Positions 1-9,859 of a stretch of 64,000 nt of DNA are shown here, one piece after another. The position numbers and the translations under genes are program-made. The notes beneath the pieces were generated by a model that was given only the letters and a program-made list of their open reading frames with translations, was not told the DNA's origin and did not search any database. Source of the DNA: Hymenopus coronatus (Eukaryota; Arthropoda; Insecta; Mantodea; Hymenopodidae); the NCBI GenBank assembly GCA_030762935.1, contig CM060900.1, positions 393,813,632 through 393,877,631 of the forward strand, read 5' to 3'. The stretch's first letter is position 1. The number at the start of each line of letters is the position of its first letter.

Positions 1-85
1 AGTTGAATTATAGTATTCCAATTAAGAAGATATGTTGTACGAATAAATGTTGCTAACTTATTACTCACTTATTTTAGTTACTTTA

Positions 86-836
86 TACAAGGTCGATTCA
101 ATAAGTAACCAGATAAGTTGTGTAAAAACACAAAACGTCGACAAAGCATGTGTCTCTTTGTTATGATTTGGTGGTATCCTAGAACTATCATCAGAAGGCT
201 TGGCACCCCTGCCACGCGAACGGAATGCTGGTATTCAGTGAAAACAAGTTACAGGTTTGCACCACCGAGGAGTAGCGGAGTATTATTAGAGTTTTGTCAG
301 CAGAAGGGTTGAAACGAATCGAAATATACCGTCGGATGGCAGTGCAATATGGTGAAATTTTTTTGAGTCGAACACAAGTGTATGAGTGGGCAGATAAATT
401 CAAAAGAGGAGCTCCAAAACCAAAGTTGTTTTTAATTGAAAGTGCTGTCAAGGTCATGTTGGCACCATAAGGGAGTAATTCTTGAACATGACTTGTTGAG
501 AGGTCAAATATAAACAGTTAGACGTACGCAAACCTTATGCGTCAAAATTTGAAACCAAGAGTTTGAGGAAGTAGCGTGAACTGTTGTCCAATGACGTACT
601 GTTACTGTGTGAAAACGGGAGGCAACACACTGCTTGAATCATGTTAAATACCATCAGAGATCTGAGGTTTGTCTGTTTGCCTCACCCCTTGTAGTCTCCG
701 GATCCTGCACCTTCAGATTATCACATTTTTAGCATACTAAAAGATGCTCTTGGTGGCTCAAGGTTCGCAGATGATGAGGTATCCCATTTTCATAATAAAA
801 CAAATATTTCCGGTTAATTATTGAATGACTCTTGTA
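86..836 (+). mobile_element. Internally deleted mariner element with TIRs
   Basis: The ends are imperfect inverted repeats of about 25 bp: TACAAGGTCGATTCAATAAG at the left, and at the right a sequence whose reverse complement begins TACAAGAGTCATTCAATAAT. Both begin at a TA dinucleotide, the mariner target. At 751 bp the element is shorter than an autonomous mariner (about 1.3 kb). It encloses the start and the end of a transposase gene but lacks the middle. It is a non-autonomous deletion derivative. The TIR pairing was found by eye, so the exact edges could shift by a few bases. Confidence 0.75.
270..800 (+). pseudogene. Mariner (DD34D) transposase pseudogene
   Basis: Around 295-470 one frame reads EIYRRMAVQYGEIFLSRTQV, typical of the mariner N-terminal helix-turn-helix that binds the TIR, followed by YEWADKFKRGAP. 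Around 595-780 the C-terminal catalytic region is legible: CENGRQHTA, where active copies have HDNARPHTA, then SPDPAPSDYHIFSILKDALG and SRFADDEV. The segment holding the first catalytic Asp is absent, and the second Asp reads as Glu. With the frameshifts and stops, the gene is dead. In the family this enzyme cuts and pastes the element at TA sites. The assignment is firm; exact ends are approximate. Confidence 0.8.
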
Positions 837-929
837 GCTATTTTCTACTGCAATCATTTCATAAATTTAAAGAAATTTAAAGAAGTTTTAAACGTCCTTT
901 AACCTGGTTGGTTATATCGGACGATGACT

Positions 930-1125
930 GAAATTGGTGAAACGATGCTCAAATGATCTCGGGATCCATGGAGCTTAAATTCACTCGACATTCGTCTTCT
1001 CAGGATGAGAGAAAACCCCGAAAAAATCTTATCCGGGTAACTCACTCTAAGCGGAATTCGAATTCACGATCTTTTGAATGTGTGGCAGACACGCTACCAC
1101 CACACTACCCAGTCGGACAAAGAAA
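930..1125 (-). mobile_element. tRNA-derived SINE, family 2
   Basis: Read on the minus strand, the head is tRNA-like: GACTGGGTAGTGTGGTGGTA resembles an RNA polymerase III A box, and a B-box-like GAATTCGAATTCC follows about 45 bp later. The body contains CCGGATAAGATTTTTTCGGG and TTTTCTCTCATCCTGAGAAG. This differs from the main SINE family of the window. SINEs are copied by LINE machinery and encode no protein. No clear poly(A) tail or target duplication was seen. Confidence 0.65.
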
Positions 1126-1326
1126 TTTTTAGTTCATGGAATAAATTTTAATTTTTTTTAAAGAAATACGTTAGTTTAAGTAAAGCTTTCTCGCATAATA
1201 TAAAAACTTAATAGTATGTACGTATTTACTTTAATTGTATTTAAGAACATATCAAGGAAGATTTACTTACGTTAGTCATATAAATTATATCAGGTTTAAT
1301 ACTACAAGAAATTGTAAAGGGGAATA

Positions 1327-1363
<37 letters not shown>

Positions 1364-1407
1364 GTACATAATATGTTTACTCCATTCATTTCAGTTAAAT
1401 CTTATAA

Positions 1408-1463
<56 letters not shown>

Positions 1464-2415
1464 CAGTATTTTTTTACAACTTCGCAGTGTCAATCTAAAG
1501 AGGAAAAACAACTAATCTATTTAGTTATAAAATAATACAAGAGGTATAATAAACAAATCAACGTTTTTAAAGATTGCATAAATCGAATTGTGGGAAAATT
1601 AGAATATTTTCGCAGGGTAGGCCTTTATTCTTTCTTACTCAACACATTCCTAACAAACAGATCCAGCACACCTCTCACAAACAGAATAACACATCCCTTA
1701 CAAACCAAAATATGAGTTTTACTGTCGAGTTGGGTTATTCATTTAAACATTAGTCTCGATGTAAATGTATGTATTTTGAAGCTTCCAAAAGCTATAATGG
1801 ATTTAAAAGTAACAGTAGATAATTTTATTGGTATTAATTAGTTAGGATTAAGTGAATTCTAGGAGTTTTGGTAAAAGTTTTGCAAGCATTTGCAGATATG
1901 CAGGAAAATCGGATGAACATTATTGGTTTTAAGTAATTATCAATTATAGTTTGTTATATACAAATTAAGATATTTAAAGGTGAAATATGTATTATATCTT
2001 GAGGTGTATGATTGTTGTGAAATAAAAAATATTAACCAGGATTAGATATCCTATTATATTTTATTGTAAAAAGTTTTAAACAAGAGTATCAAAAGTTATG
2101 ACTTAAAAACTGACAGAATTTGGCAATACTATTATCTATTTAGAGGAATTGTTATTTAACCGATACTCCACGTTGAATCCTACCGCTGTTTAACAACATA
2201 CTTTAGGTAATTTTCTAGATATAAAATTAATTAATATTTCAAGTAAACATGCAGTTGTATGTAGGTTGAGTAATGGATTACAATAAATTATATTTGTTAT
2301 GTACAGTCACTGAAATATATTTTAAAGGTGGGAGTAATTGGTTTAATAATAATTTTATAAAGAATATTAAGGAACAGGCGAGTTGTATCAGAAGATAAAC
2401 CTAGGTATTTTCCTA
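1125..2415. other. Gene-free AT-rich stretch with microsatellites
   Basis: No coding signal or recognisable element is visible. The stretch holds an (AAT)n run at about 1,323-1,363 and an (AT)n run at about 1,413-1,461; the rest is plain AT-rich DNA. Confidence 0.7.
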
Positions 2416-2417
2416 CT

Positions 2418-2612
2418 CTTCACTGCAGGAGATGACACTAATGATACATGGAACGAAGAATGCAATGGTAAGGGAAACCGGAGAACCCGGAGAAAACCCG
2501 CCCCTGCACTGTTTTGTCCACCAAAAATCCAATATTTCGTCGCTTGGGATCGAACCCGGGCCACCTTAGTGATAGGCGAGTGGCCTAACCTCTCAGCCAC
2601 TGAGCGGCTTGT
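2418..2612 (-). mobile_element. tRNA-derived SINE, family 1
   Basis: On the minus strand the copy starts GCCGCTCAGTGGCTGAGAGG, a tRNA-Ser/Leu-like A box, followed by the B box GGTTCGATCCC. The shared body follows: TTTGGTGGACAAAACAGTGC, then GGGTTTTCTCCGGGTTCTCC. The same body recurs at about 7.1, 11.65, 23.5, 27.05 and 43.5 kb. The 3' module (CGCCTGCGGTGCC... in other copies) is nearly gone here. The two apparent ORFs over this interval are accidental. Confidence 0.8.
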
Positions 2613-2639
2613 AATGGTATCGTAAGGGGGGGTGTTGAT

Positions 2640-3560
2640 CTAATCAGGTTCTTTGTGTCTCCCCAAACTTAAATCGTCATTAGTTCTATGCCTTAATAAT
2701 GGACAGCAGATACTTAAACAGCACATTTTGGAAGTCATTTAAAATTGGAAAATGATTTCCAAAGTAGTGACTTCTTAACTCTCTAGACTAGAGCAGTCAC
2801 ACAGAACATGAGCTGCTGTTTCATCGGTGGCATGGCATATATATCTGGTGTCAATTTCTGTCCCCATTTTGTGCCCCTTCAATAGACGGTGTCCCGTAAG
2901 CGATCCAAATACTGAGGACAATAATAAAATTGTCTCCTATTTTAAACAGTTGCTTTGTTTTGTCCTTGCTTGCGCCGTTTATAGATACTTTTCCTTACAC
3001 TCGTTTATTTCCATTACCAATATTTCATATATTCTTTTGGAGATCTAGTCCCCGATAGCCTGGTTTATTGATCCACGCTAAATACCAACCGAGGTTCAGG
3101 TCCAATGAATGAATCACTCGCTCGTTTCTTTACCAGAAGATCGCTCTTTCATTGCCCTGAACACCACTATGTTCTGGGGCCCACGTCACCTCTACTAAAT
3201 TGTGTCTCGCCAGTGTCATAAGGTGATCTAGGCATTCCCAGACCAGACTTGATTTGACTTGAGGGATTATCAGTGCCTTAAGGGCAGCTTGCCTGTCAGA
3301 GAGTATTCAAATATTCTTATTTTGTCCTCTGTTTAAGTTTCCCAAACACAAGCCATGATCGCAAGCCATATCAGCTTGAAAAACAGCGGTGTAGATTCCC
3401 AAACCGAACCGAAGCTTACAGCAATTTCTATACACCCCAGCTTCAACTCTCTGATGGGTTTTGGAACCACTAGTAAATCAAATTGACCCTTTATCTCACT
3501 CAGGTCTTTTACTATTAGTCCATTGATCTCATTCCGAAAAGGTTACGGAGAATGATCTAT
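2640..3560 (-). pseudogene. LINE fragment: RNase H and C-terminal zinc region
   Basis: Translated on the minus strand from about 3,560 downwards, it shows RNase H motifs in order: ADMACDHGLC, then LSDRQAALKAL (family SDSQAAL), then VTWAPEHSGVQGNE (family WVPGHSGIxGNE). These are followed by LTGHRLLKGH and a Cys/His segment ending HVLCDC. This order is typical of the 3' end of RNase H-bearing LINEs (I/R1/LOA-like). Several stops and shifts interrupt it. The upstream endonuclease and reverse transcriptase are absent, as expected for a 5'-truncated insertion. The clade is not resolved. Confidence 0.75.
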
Positions 3561-3639
3561 TAAAGGTATATCTAGAGAGCATAGAATCGAATGCCATGTT
3601 AAAACAGGTTAACTTACAATTAAGGTTTTCATTTACACA

Positions 3640-4815
3640 GAAATTGCTTGTCGTTGGATTCGATGTAATATGAAATTAATAATATTGTTGTAATTAAATT
3701 TTTGTAAACATATAAATTTTGAAATTGTAAGTTATTATAGTTAAATTGATAACATTATTTTTAATGTAGTATTTTGAGTGCTGCAGATGAGAGTTTAAAA
3801 TTGTATTATAATTAAATAAAGATAGTTGTATCTTGTCTACCAGAGTATATTACAATGAACTATAAAATTCTGTTTTTCCCAAATTTAAAATAATTAATTT
3901 GATATTTTAGTTATTGTGTCATAAATATTAAAAATACTCTATTGCTAAGGGGATGTTAAACATTTTTGCATTTTTGAGGACATCTAGTTTTTTAATAAGC
4001 GAGTATAATTCAGAATATATAAGCAATTAAATATATGATTATTAAAATATTTTATGTTTCTAATTTTAAAGCAGGCAAGTTTTTTAAAAAAATAATTTGA
4101 ATAAGGTTTAACTGACGATTTTAGGGATTTAAAATTTGTTATTATTTAAAGGATGTTAAAATTTAATGCTTGGTTTTTGGGGATTTTTATTTGCTATTAA
4201 TTTTGTATATTAGTTTGTTAAATTCAATTTAAATGTTTTAGAGAAGCTCGTTTACTTAGTAAGTATTATTGTAAAAGCTAAGTACACTGATATTGTAATA
4301 CAAACAATTAAGCAAACATTCACTCACCTGCTCAATACAAACGTGGTTTCTTGGACATGTTTAAATGATCTAACCTGCCCACTGAAATTGTTTTAAGGGT
4401 CGCAGTATTTTGACTGTACGAAGTTAGCATAGGCAGTAAACGATTTAAACGCTTCTGAGAGATGAGAAGGCCCTATAAATTTTAAAAATTGTAATGCTTT
4501 ATTGAGATAAAATAAATAATTTTAGGTTACTATGAAATGTATTTAAATGTATATGTATATAAGTAATGTTTAAAAGAATAAATTACCTTGAAGAAAACAG
4601 TAATTTCTTTTAAGAGTTCGTATCGAAAGAGTAGATTGTGACCTTGATGTTGGATTATTTTTTGGTCCAGATGTTCAGAAACTAGGTCTGTTTGACCCTT
4701 AAAAAATTATATGCATCTGAGGTTAAATTGGCGTAAAGTAGGTTGCTTTCGATCTTTAATTATATTAAAATATTAGCACGCCAGGACCAAATATTAAATT
4801 AATTTCATATGGATA
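3640..4815 (+). pseudogene. rrnL: NUMT 16S ribosomal RNA pseudogene
   Basis: The strongest landmarks are CTAACCTGCCCACTGAAATT and GCAGTATTTTGACTGTACGA near 4,370-4,430, GACCTTGATGTTGGATTA near 4,640, GGTCTGTTTGACCCTTAAAA near 4,686, and a degraded form of the AGTACGAAAGGACC end motif near 4,780. These are highly conserved insect 16S segments. The 5' half is AT-rich and recognised mainly by CTTGTCTACCAGAGTATATT near 3,834. It is not functional in the nucleus. Confidence 0.9.
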
Positions 4816-4834
4816 AATTTAATGTAGTAATTCA

Positions 4835-4906
4835 ACTATTTTGGCACAGTTAAGTGAAAAAGATTTATAAACTGTAAATATGATAACTAATCATAACTAA
4901 TAAACG
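4835..4906 (+). pseudogene. trnL1: NUMT tRNA-Leu(CUN) pseudogene
   Basis: ACTATTTTGGCACAGTTAAG matches the 5' end of insect mitochondrial tRNA-Leu(UAG). It lies between 16S and ND1, where that tRNA belongs. The arms are no longer well paired. Confidence 0.75.
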
Positions 4907-4919
4907 ATAAGAGAATTAT

Positions 4920-5810
4920 TCATATTAATATTCTTAGGTTTATTTTTTATCTTTTGAGGTAGGAGTGGTATATTTTTACTTCATTGGAACGAAAAATAAT
5001 TGATTATATTCACCTACATAAGGATCCAAATAAGAGTATGTTTATAGGAATTCTACAAGCATTTGGTGATGCTGTGAGGTTATTGTGTAAAGAATATATA
5101 AATCCTTTATTTTCTTACTATTTATTATATTATGTTGATCTTGATTTTCTTTGTTGTTTTAATTTTTTGAATAATAATACCTCATACAAGAAGATTATAT
5201 ACCTTTAATTTAGAAATGTTTATTTTAGTATGTGCAAGTATATGTGTTTATACTGTATTATTAGCTGGATGACCCTTAAACACTTTATTAGGTGGACTGA
5301 GTGTAGTAGTACAAACTATTTTTATTAAGTAGGATTAACATTGAGTTTATTATCCTTTATTTCTTTAAATACCAGTTATTCATTGACTTATTTTATTACC
5401 TAATGGGAACGTGATTTTTGTTTGTGTTTATTTTTTGTAATGTTTGTTTCATATCATGTTGAAACAAATGGTAGATCCTTTGGTGTTGCAGAAGGGGAAT
5501 CTAGATTAGTATGTGGATTTATTTTTAAATATGATGGAAGTGGATTTGCATTAATTTTTATAACTTATTCTTCCAGTAATTTATTTATAAGAATATTAAT
5601 ATAAGCAATTATTCTTTGTTTTGACTTAAATTCATTTACGTTTTATTTAAAATTAGTTTTATTGCTTTGTATATATTTAAGTGTCAGCCACATTACCTTG
5701 ATATCAATATGATAAGCTGATATGTTTAGCATGGAGAATATTTTTACTTGTATCCTTAGATTTAATTCAATTTATATTTTATGTTTAGTAAATAACATTA
5801 TTAAGGAATT
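4920..5810 (+). pseudogene. nad1: NUMT ND1 (NADH dehydrogenase subunit 1) pseudogene
   Basis: An open segment at 4,984-5,208 reads ERKIIDYIHLHKDPNKSMFI and continues GILQAFGDAVRLL. This matches the ND1 core ERKVLGYIQIRKGPNKVGxxGILQPFxDAxKL. A second open segment at 5,422-5,604 reads ETNGRSFGVAEGESRLVCGF (family [20 protein letters not shown]) and then SGFALIF. The tail around 5,680-5,760 still shows the ADMFSMEN end region (family DKLMYLAWKS). Frameshifts separate the blocks and mitochondrial codons are present, so this is a dead copy of a complex I subunit. Confidence 0.9.
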
Positions 5811-5817
5811 TTAACAC

Positions 5818-5878
5818 ATTCATAATGGTTTCAAGACATAAGCTTATATATTAAGTTTATAGCTACTAATTATTGAGC
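5818..5878 (-). pseudogene. trnS2: NUMT tRNA-Ser(UCN) pseudogene, antisense
   Basis: The sequence around GGTTTCAAGACATAAGCTTA matches the reverse complement of insect tRNA-Ser(UGA). It sits between ND1 and antisense cytochrome b, as in the ancestral order. Confidence 0.6.
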
Positions 5879-5879
5879 G

Positions 5880-6075
5880 TTGGCAGAGAAACTTATCTCA
5901 AATTTTAATAATTAAAAGGTTAAGAACATAATAAGGACAGTATAAGAAAGAATTTGGCCAGCTAAAACATATGGGCCTGCAACTGGATAGGCTCCAATTC
6001 AGGTTAGTAAAATAACAATTACAACTATAAATAAAATGTAAATTGTTTAATTGGATATAATTGCAATCCTCAAAT
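5880..6075 (-). pseudogene. cob: NUMT cytochrome b 3' end, antisense
   Basis: On the minus strand the translation gives LLTWIGAYPVAGPYVLAGQI followed by LSYTVLIMFL. This is the C-terminal transmembrane region of cytochrome b (family LLTWIGARPVEDPYxxxGQ). Just upstream GLQLYPIKQF matches the preceding loop. Only about the last 60 codons are kept. The sequence then switches abruptly to ND5 in the opposite orientation, which marks the internal deletion of the NUMT. Confidence 0.85.
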
Positions 6076-6855
6076 CAACAATTAAGTTTAATGAGAATAG
6101 GAATTTTATCAATACGATTGATAGATTTAGATGTTTTCACTGATTAGCTCATGCTTTATTTAAGGAATTATTATCCATGTGTGTATAAATGGCAATTTAT
6201 AATTTAAATATTTTCCAAAATACTCGTTTTATAGGAACTGTATAAATTTTTATGGCTTCAACTTCTACTTTCCTTTTCAGTAGTTTTTTATTCTAAAGAT
6301 ATAATTTTGGAAGCAGTTTCTTTAAGAGATTTTAATACATTTTTTCCTACTGAATTAAGAGCATCTTATTCTTTTCATTTATTTTATTATGTTTTGGAGG
6401 GAATTTCAATTTAATACCAATATATAAACCAATAGAAGAGATGTAAATAATAATTTACGAAATATTAAGATTAACAATATTTTCAGGCTATGGTAGAAGT
6501 ATATTACATTGAATAATTTTTACTGCTTATTTTGTTTGTTTACCCTTAGTTATAAATATTATAAACAATTTGGTAGGAATATTAGGATGATGATTAGGAG
6601 ACAATTTGTTTATGTACTAAATTAGTGTTTAAATTTCTTTCAATATCATCTTTAATTATTTTTTCAGGACCTATATGATTTATGCCTTTCGATTTTACTA
6701 AAACGAAAAACATAATTGGTTTAAATTCATTAAGTACATTGATTTTAGATGAAGAGAATATTTTTGTGCACAAAATTTTGTTTAGTGATTTGTATATTGG
6801 ATAATCGGTCAATTTAACGAGATTATTGAAATTCTTACTTAATTATTTTTAATTA
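6075..6855 (+). pseudogene. nad5: NUMT ND5 3' half pseudogene
   Basis: From about 6,080 the blocks read QLSLM (family STLSQLGLMM), HALFKELLSMC near 6,150, then VVFYSKDIILEAVSL near 6,275 (family AGFYSKDxILE), then SYSFHLFYYVLEGISI. Near 6,655-6,700 there is FSGPIWFMPF (family FSGSMWFMP), the C-terminal region of ND5. At least three frameshifts separate the blocks. The first half of ND5 is absent. The minus-strand ORF across 6,594-6,812 is a shadow. Confidence 0.85.
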
Positions 6856-6857
6856 TA

Positions 6858-7060
6858 TTGATTTATTCTGATGTAGATTATAACACCGAATATATTATCG
6901 AGATAATTAATGTTTTTGAATATACATATAAATATTACAATTTTATGTTTAGAATGAAAATATAACGTCTTCTTTCAGCCATAGAAATCAGAATAAATGC
7001 TGTAAATGGGTTTGAATCATTTGAATAATAAATTGGCAGCTAATATTATCAGCACATCTT
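6858..7060. pseudogene. NUMT tRNA-Phe, tRNA-Glu and tRNA-Ser(GCU) remnants
   Basis: After ND5, TTATAACACCGAATATATTA at about 6,879-6,898 fits tRNA-Phe with its GAA anticodon loop (plus strand). AGAATGAAAATATAACGT near 6,952 fits antisense tRNA-Glu. GGGTTTGAATCATTTG followed by TTGGCAGCTAATATTA near 7,008-7,050 fits antisense tRNA-Ser(GCU). This is the expected order downstream of ND5. Each is degraded, and boundaries are approximate. Confidence 0.55.
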
Positions 7061-7103
7061 CTTAATCCTAATATTATAATTCAATTCTTTTATTACCAGC
7101 GAT

Positions 7104-7335
7104 TTTTTTTTTTTTTTTTTACTTTTACTACTTGTGGCACAGCAGGCGATGACACTGGTGATGCATGGAATGAAAATGGAGCACGGGTGGAATGTGATGA
7201 CGGGGGAACCCGTAGGAAACCCACCCCTGCGTCGCTTTGTCCACCAAAAATTTCATATGCGATCGCTTGGGATAGAACCCGGACCATCTAGTTGAGAGTG
7301 GCGAGTGAACTAACCACTTGGCCACATTACGGCCG
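7104..7335 (-). mobile_element. tRNA-derived SINE, family 1, with poly(A)
   Basis: A long T run at about 7,104-7,122 is the poly(A) tail of a minus-strand copy. Towards the right come the family 1 3' module, the body (GGTGGACAAAGCGACGCAGG) and the tRNA-like head with the B box near 7,268-7,285. The flanks read TATTACCAGCGAT at the left and TATTACTAATGAT at the right, a possible 13-bp target duplication with three differences. The SINE sits at the junction of the NUMT and a LINE tail. Confidence 0.85.
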
Positions 7336-7339
7336 TATT

Positions 7340-7650
7340 ACTAATGATATATTCCCCTATATTCCTTATTTTAAACTATCAAAAACTCAAAATATTTATA
7401 TGTTCTTTGGTATCAAATTATACAATAAGCTGCCAGAACGTACTAAATTCCTAGATAATAAGACTTTTAAGTGCGGAGTATATGCGTGGTTGGTTGCAAA
7501 TCCTTTATATTCTACACAAGAGTTTTTAGATTTTAAGACCTGTAAATTAAATATGTAATTTTAATTGACAAAGTGTGTAATCATACAATTTTATATACGA
7601 TGTCGAACGTCTGTACAGTGCTTTAAGACAGAAGAAAGTAAATACAAATA
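7340..7650 (+). pseudogene. LINE ORF2 C-terminal fragment and 3' end
   Basis: The reading FFGIKLYNKLPERTKFLDNK followed by TFKCGVYAWL and YSTQEFLDF matches the extreme C-terminus of many non-LTR retrotransposon reverse transcriptase proteins (family GxKIYNxLPxxIKxL...FKxxLxxxL...FYSxxEFL). The stop is at 7,556. The next 90 bases, AT-rich and ending AAGAAAGTAAATACAAATAT, look like its 3' UTR. No reverse transcriptase core precedes it, so this is a 5'-truncated insertion. Confidence 0.65.
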
Positions 7651-7744
7651 TATCTATTTGGTTTCAGTTAGTACGTAAGGATACTTAGATACCTTATTAT
7701 CAGGTTGAATGAGACTGCAATCAATTTGCTTCTTACTTAATTTA

Positions 7745-7965
7745 CAATTAGAGGTGGTTCGAGCAGCCGTAAGCGTTAAGGCAATAGGTAATGGATTGAT
7801 TATCCAGTCAAAGTTGTGAGTTTAAATCACAGCAACTGTAGTCAAAAATGGTGCCTTGGCAAAAGATGGTGGGAGCCCAAGTAAAATGGCCGGGTAATGG
7901 CAATATTTGGAAGCTGACAGGGTTATATTTGACTGCAGTTGCATAGAGCTTGATCTTTTCTTTAA
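7745..7965 (+). mobile_element. Probable tRNA-derived SINE, different family
   Basis: AGCCGTAAGCGTTAAGGCAA resembles a tRNA head, and GTGAGTTTAAATCACAGCAA about 50 bp later resembles a degenerate B box. The body then runs through GATGGTGGGAGCCCAAGTAA. An A-rich tail with repeated AAACAA occurs near 7,964-7,988. It shares no body with family 1 and has only one copy here, so the family is uncertain. Confidence 0.5.
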
Positions 7966-8154
7966 AAAACAATAAACAAAAAAAAACAAAGTTTTATCGC
8001 AAAAATTTCACATATTAAAATACAAAAGAGTAGGTATTTAATAATTATCTTCCATATAGTAATAATTGTGATTCCAGAAAATATTTACTAAAAATAGTTC
8101 ATTTAAAAGTGTATGGCTTAGAAAAGTTAATTCGCAATTTTTAAACATATTTTG

Positions 8155-8435
8155 TTAACCATGCTGTCAATTGCCAGGATTATATTAGCGCTGCCGTGTC
8201 TTGTAAGATTCTTTTCATGCCAGCAAATCTACTGCCAAAGGGCGTATACCTTTCAAGCTCACACAGAAATCATTGCTCTGGACCAGGTTGGAACTCGCGA
8301 ATTCTTCTGGAGTTTAACAAGGAATATAAATAAGAATTGTTGTTTAAAATTATGGGACTTGCATGATGAGGAGGAGTTTTTATGTAATAGATTAAATTTT
8401 TAGTTCAAAATTGCATAATACATAGAGATTGTTTC
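8155..8435 (-). mobile_element. SINE, family 3, minus strand
   Basis: On the minus strand the copy contains GGCAGTAGATTTGCTGGCAT, AGAATCTTACAAGACACGGC and GCGCTAATATAATCCTGGCA. This fits an insect SINE body whose consensus end reads like GCTGATATAACCTCTGCAGTTG. A second copy lies at 12,690-12,975 and a short inverted piece at about 13,215-13,255. The similarity between the two larger copies runs on for about 100 bases on the right. The 83-aa ORF in this interval is not a gene. Confidence 0.6.
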
Positions 8436-8439
8436 AAAA

Positions 8440-9700
8440 TCTTTATGCGTGGGTTCCTTTAAAACACAATATCATGGTTAATTTACTTTACTATTTAAGT
8501 AATAGGGACTTACCATAGGCCAACCGCTCCAATAATAGCAGATATTGCAATGTCAAAGATATAGATAAAAAACTGCATGTTTCAGCTTTTATCTTAAGAG
8601 CCAGTAGATGTGCACTCGACAAACTTCCACAGAGAACTGTGCAGAACGGGTAACTGGTGTAATATTGAACCTAGCGTTAAACGCCTGCAACACGAAAAGA
8701 TTGCAGCGTGCATAGTGACAAATATTTGAACTATTACAACTCGCGCACCTAAATGCTTACGTCACTGGTAGGAATTCAGACACACTGCAGATTATCGTAT
8801 GTTCTAATATTTTGTTGGCTACTGATGATACAAAAAGTTAATTACGTGAGCTTTGGCAGTCGTGAATGCAATTGGGTTGTTCAAACTGACGTAAATTAAT
8901 TTGACTTGTCATCTGTAGCAAAACAGTATTGGGACTTACTATCAGCTCAATATCTGATAGTTAGGCTGGTATGAAAAACACAATTTATTTGTGTATAATT
9001 ATTTTATTTAAAGAGTCCAATTGTCGGGATTTTCCATCATTTTTCGGTTTGTAACTTTTGGTACAGTTTAGCAAGGTTTTGAAGCAAACACACCCTCAAT
9101 CAACAACATTGCTGGGTTTTCTAGAGGTACTGCTTCAGGTCATGAGTTCTGATATTAGAAATGCTTTATGCGATAATATTCTACAATTATGCCATTTTTA
9201 ATATCAAATTTTGAAGCTGAATAAAAACTTAAGTACTCTGCAACACTTTTTTTCTGCAACTTTCTTAGAAAAATCTATGGTTCTTAAACTGTCTCAAATT
9301 TTTGTGAACTCTTAAACAACAATGGGATGTGGATTTTCTCATGGGAAGAAAGCACTTGTTATTTATTCTACTGTCTGAATAACACAACTTAATTATTATT
9401 AATTGCATAACACGAACAACTTTCTCATTTCGTACAAAAACTTCTGCATACATCTTAAGCAACAGATGTCATTACAAACGGTTTCACACTATTTAACGTG
9501 ATCAATGACTTGAAGCGTTATCACTCGACTCAAATATATACAGGTTATTTTAACTTCTACACCCATTATCTTCACAATTGCAGGAATGCTTGCAGTTCTA
9601 ACTGTCCATTGCATATCCTAGAAGTGAATGCGTATCCCACTTTGTGTGGATGGCAGGATGTTTCTGAAAATTAATTCATTAAAATATAAAATGTTGTTAC
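8440..9700. other. Gene-free stretch
   Basis: No coding signal, repeat array or recognisable transposon was found. Short ORFs occur on both strands but show no family features. Confidence 0.6.
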
Positions 9701-9859
9701 ACTAACAATAACGTATTAAGGGCAGATGTAGGAAAAATGACCAAAATTGCTATTTTTGATTTTGACACTATAAAGTAGTTCCATTATTTATAAACAATAT
9801 TCAAAATGTTCAGGGAAAACTTCTGCCCAGAAGTGCCTTTACAAATTAAAAAGCAAACT

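Larger units (their letters stand above)
3640..7095 (+). other. NUMT: nuclear insertion of insect mitochondrial DNA
   Basis: About 3.45 kb is collinear with the minority strand of an ancestral insect mitochondrial genome: 16S rRNA, tRNA-Leu(UAG), ND1, antisense tRNA-Ser(UGA), the antisense 3' end of cytochrome b, then ND5, tRNA-Phe, antisense tRNA-Glu and antisense tRNA-Ser(GCU). Between cytochrome b and ND5 the rest of cytochrome b, ND6, tRNA-Pro, tRNA-Thr, ND4L, ND4, tRNA-His and the 5' part of ND5 are missing. This is one internal deletion with order and orientation kept. All protein parts carry frameshifts, so this is an old nuclear copy. It lies between a LINE fragment and a SINE. Confidence 0.9.

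Noticed and set aside
3640..7095. Mitochondrial contamination or a misjoined contig
   Set aside because: Frameshifts in every protein part, a missing internal block, and flanking SINE and LINE sequence show it is an old nuclear insertion.
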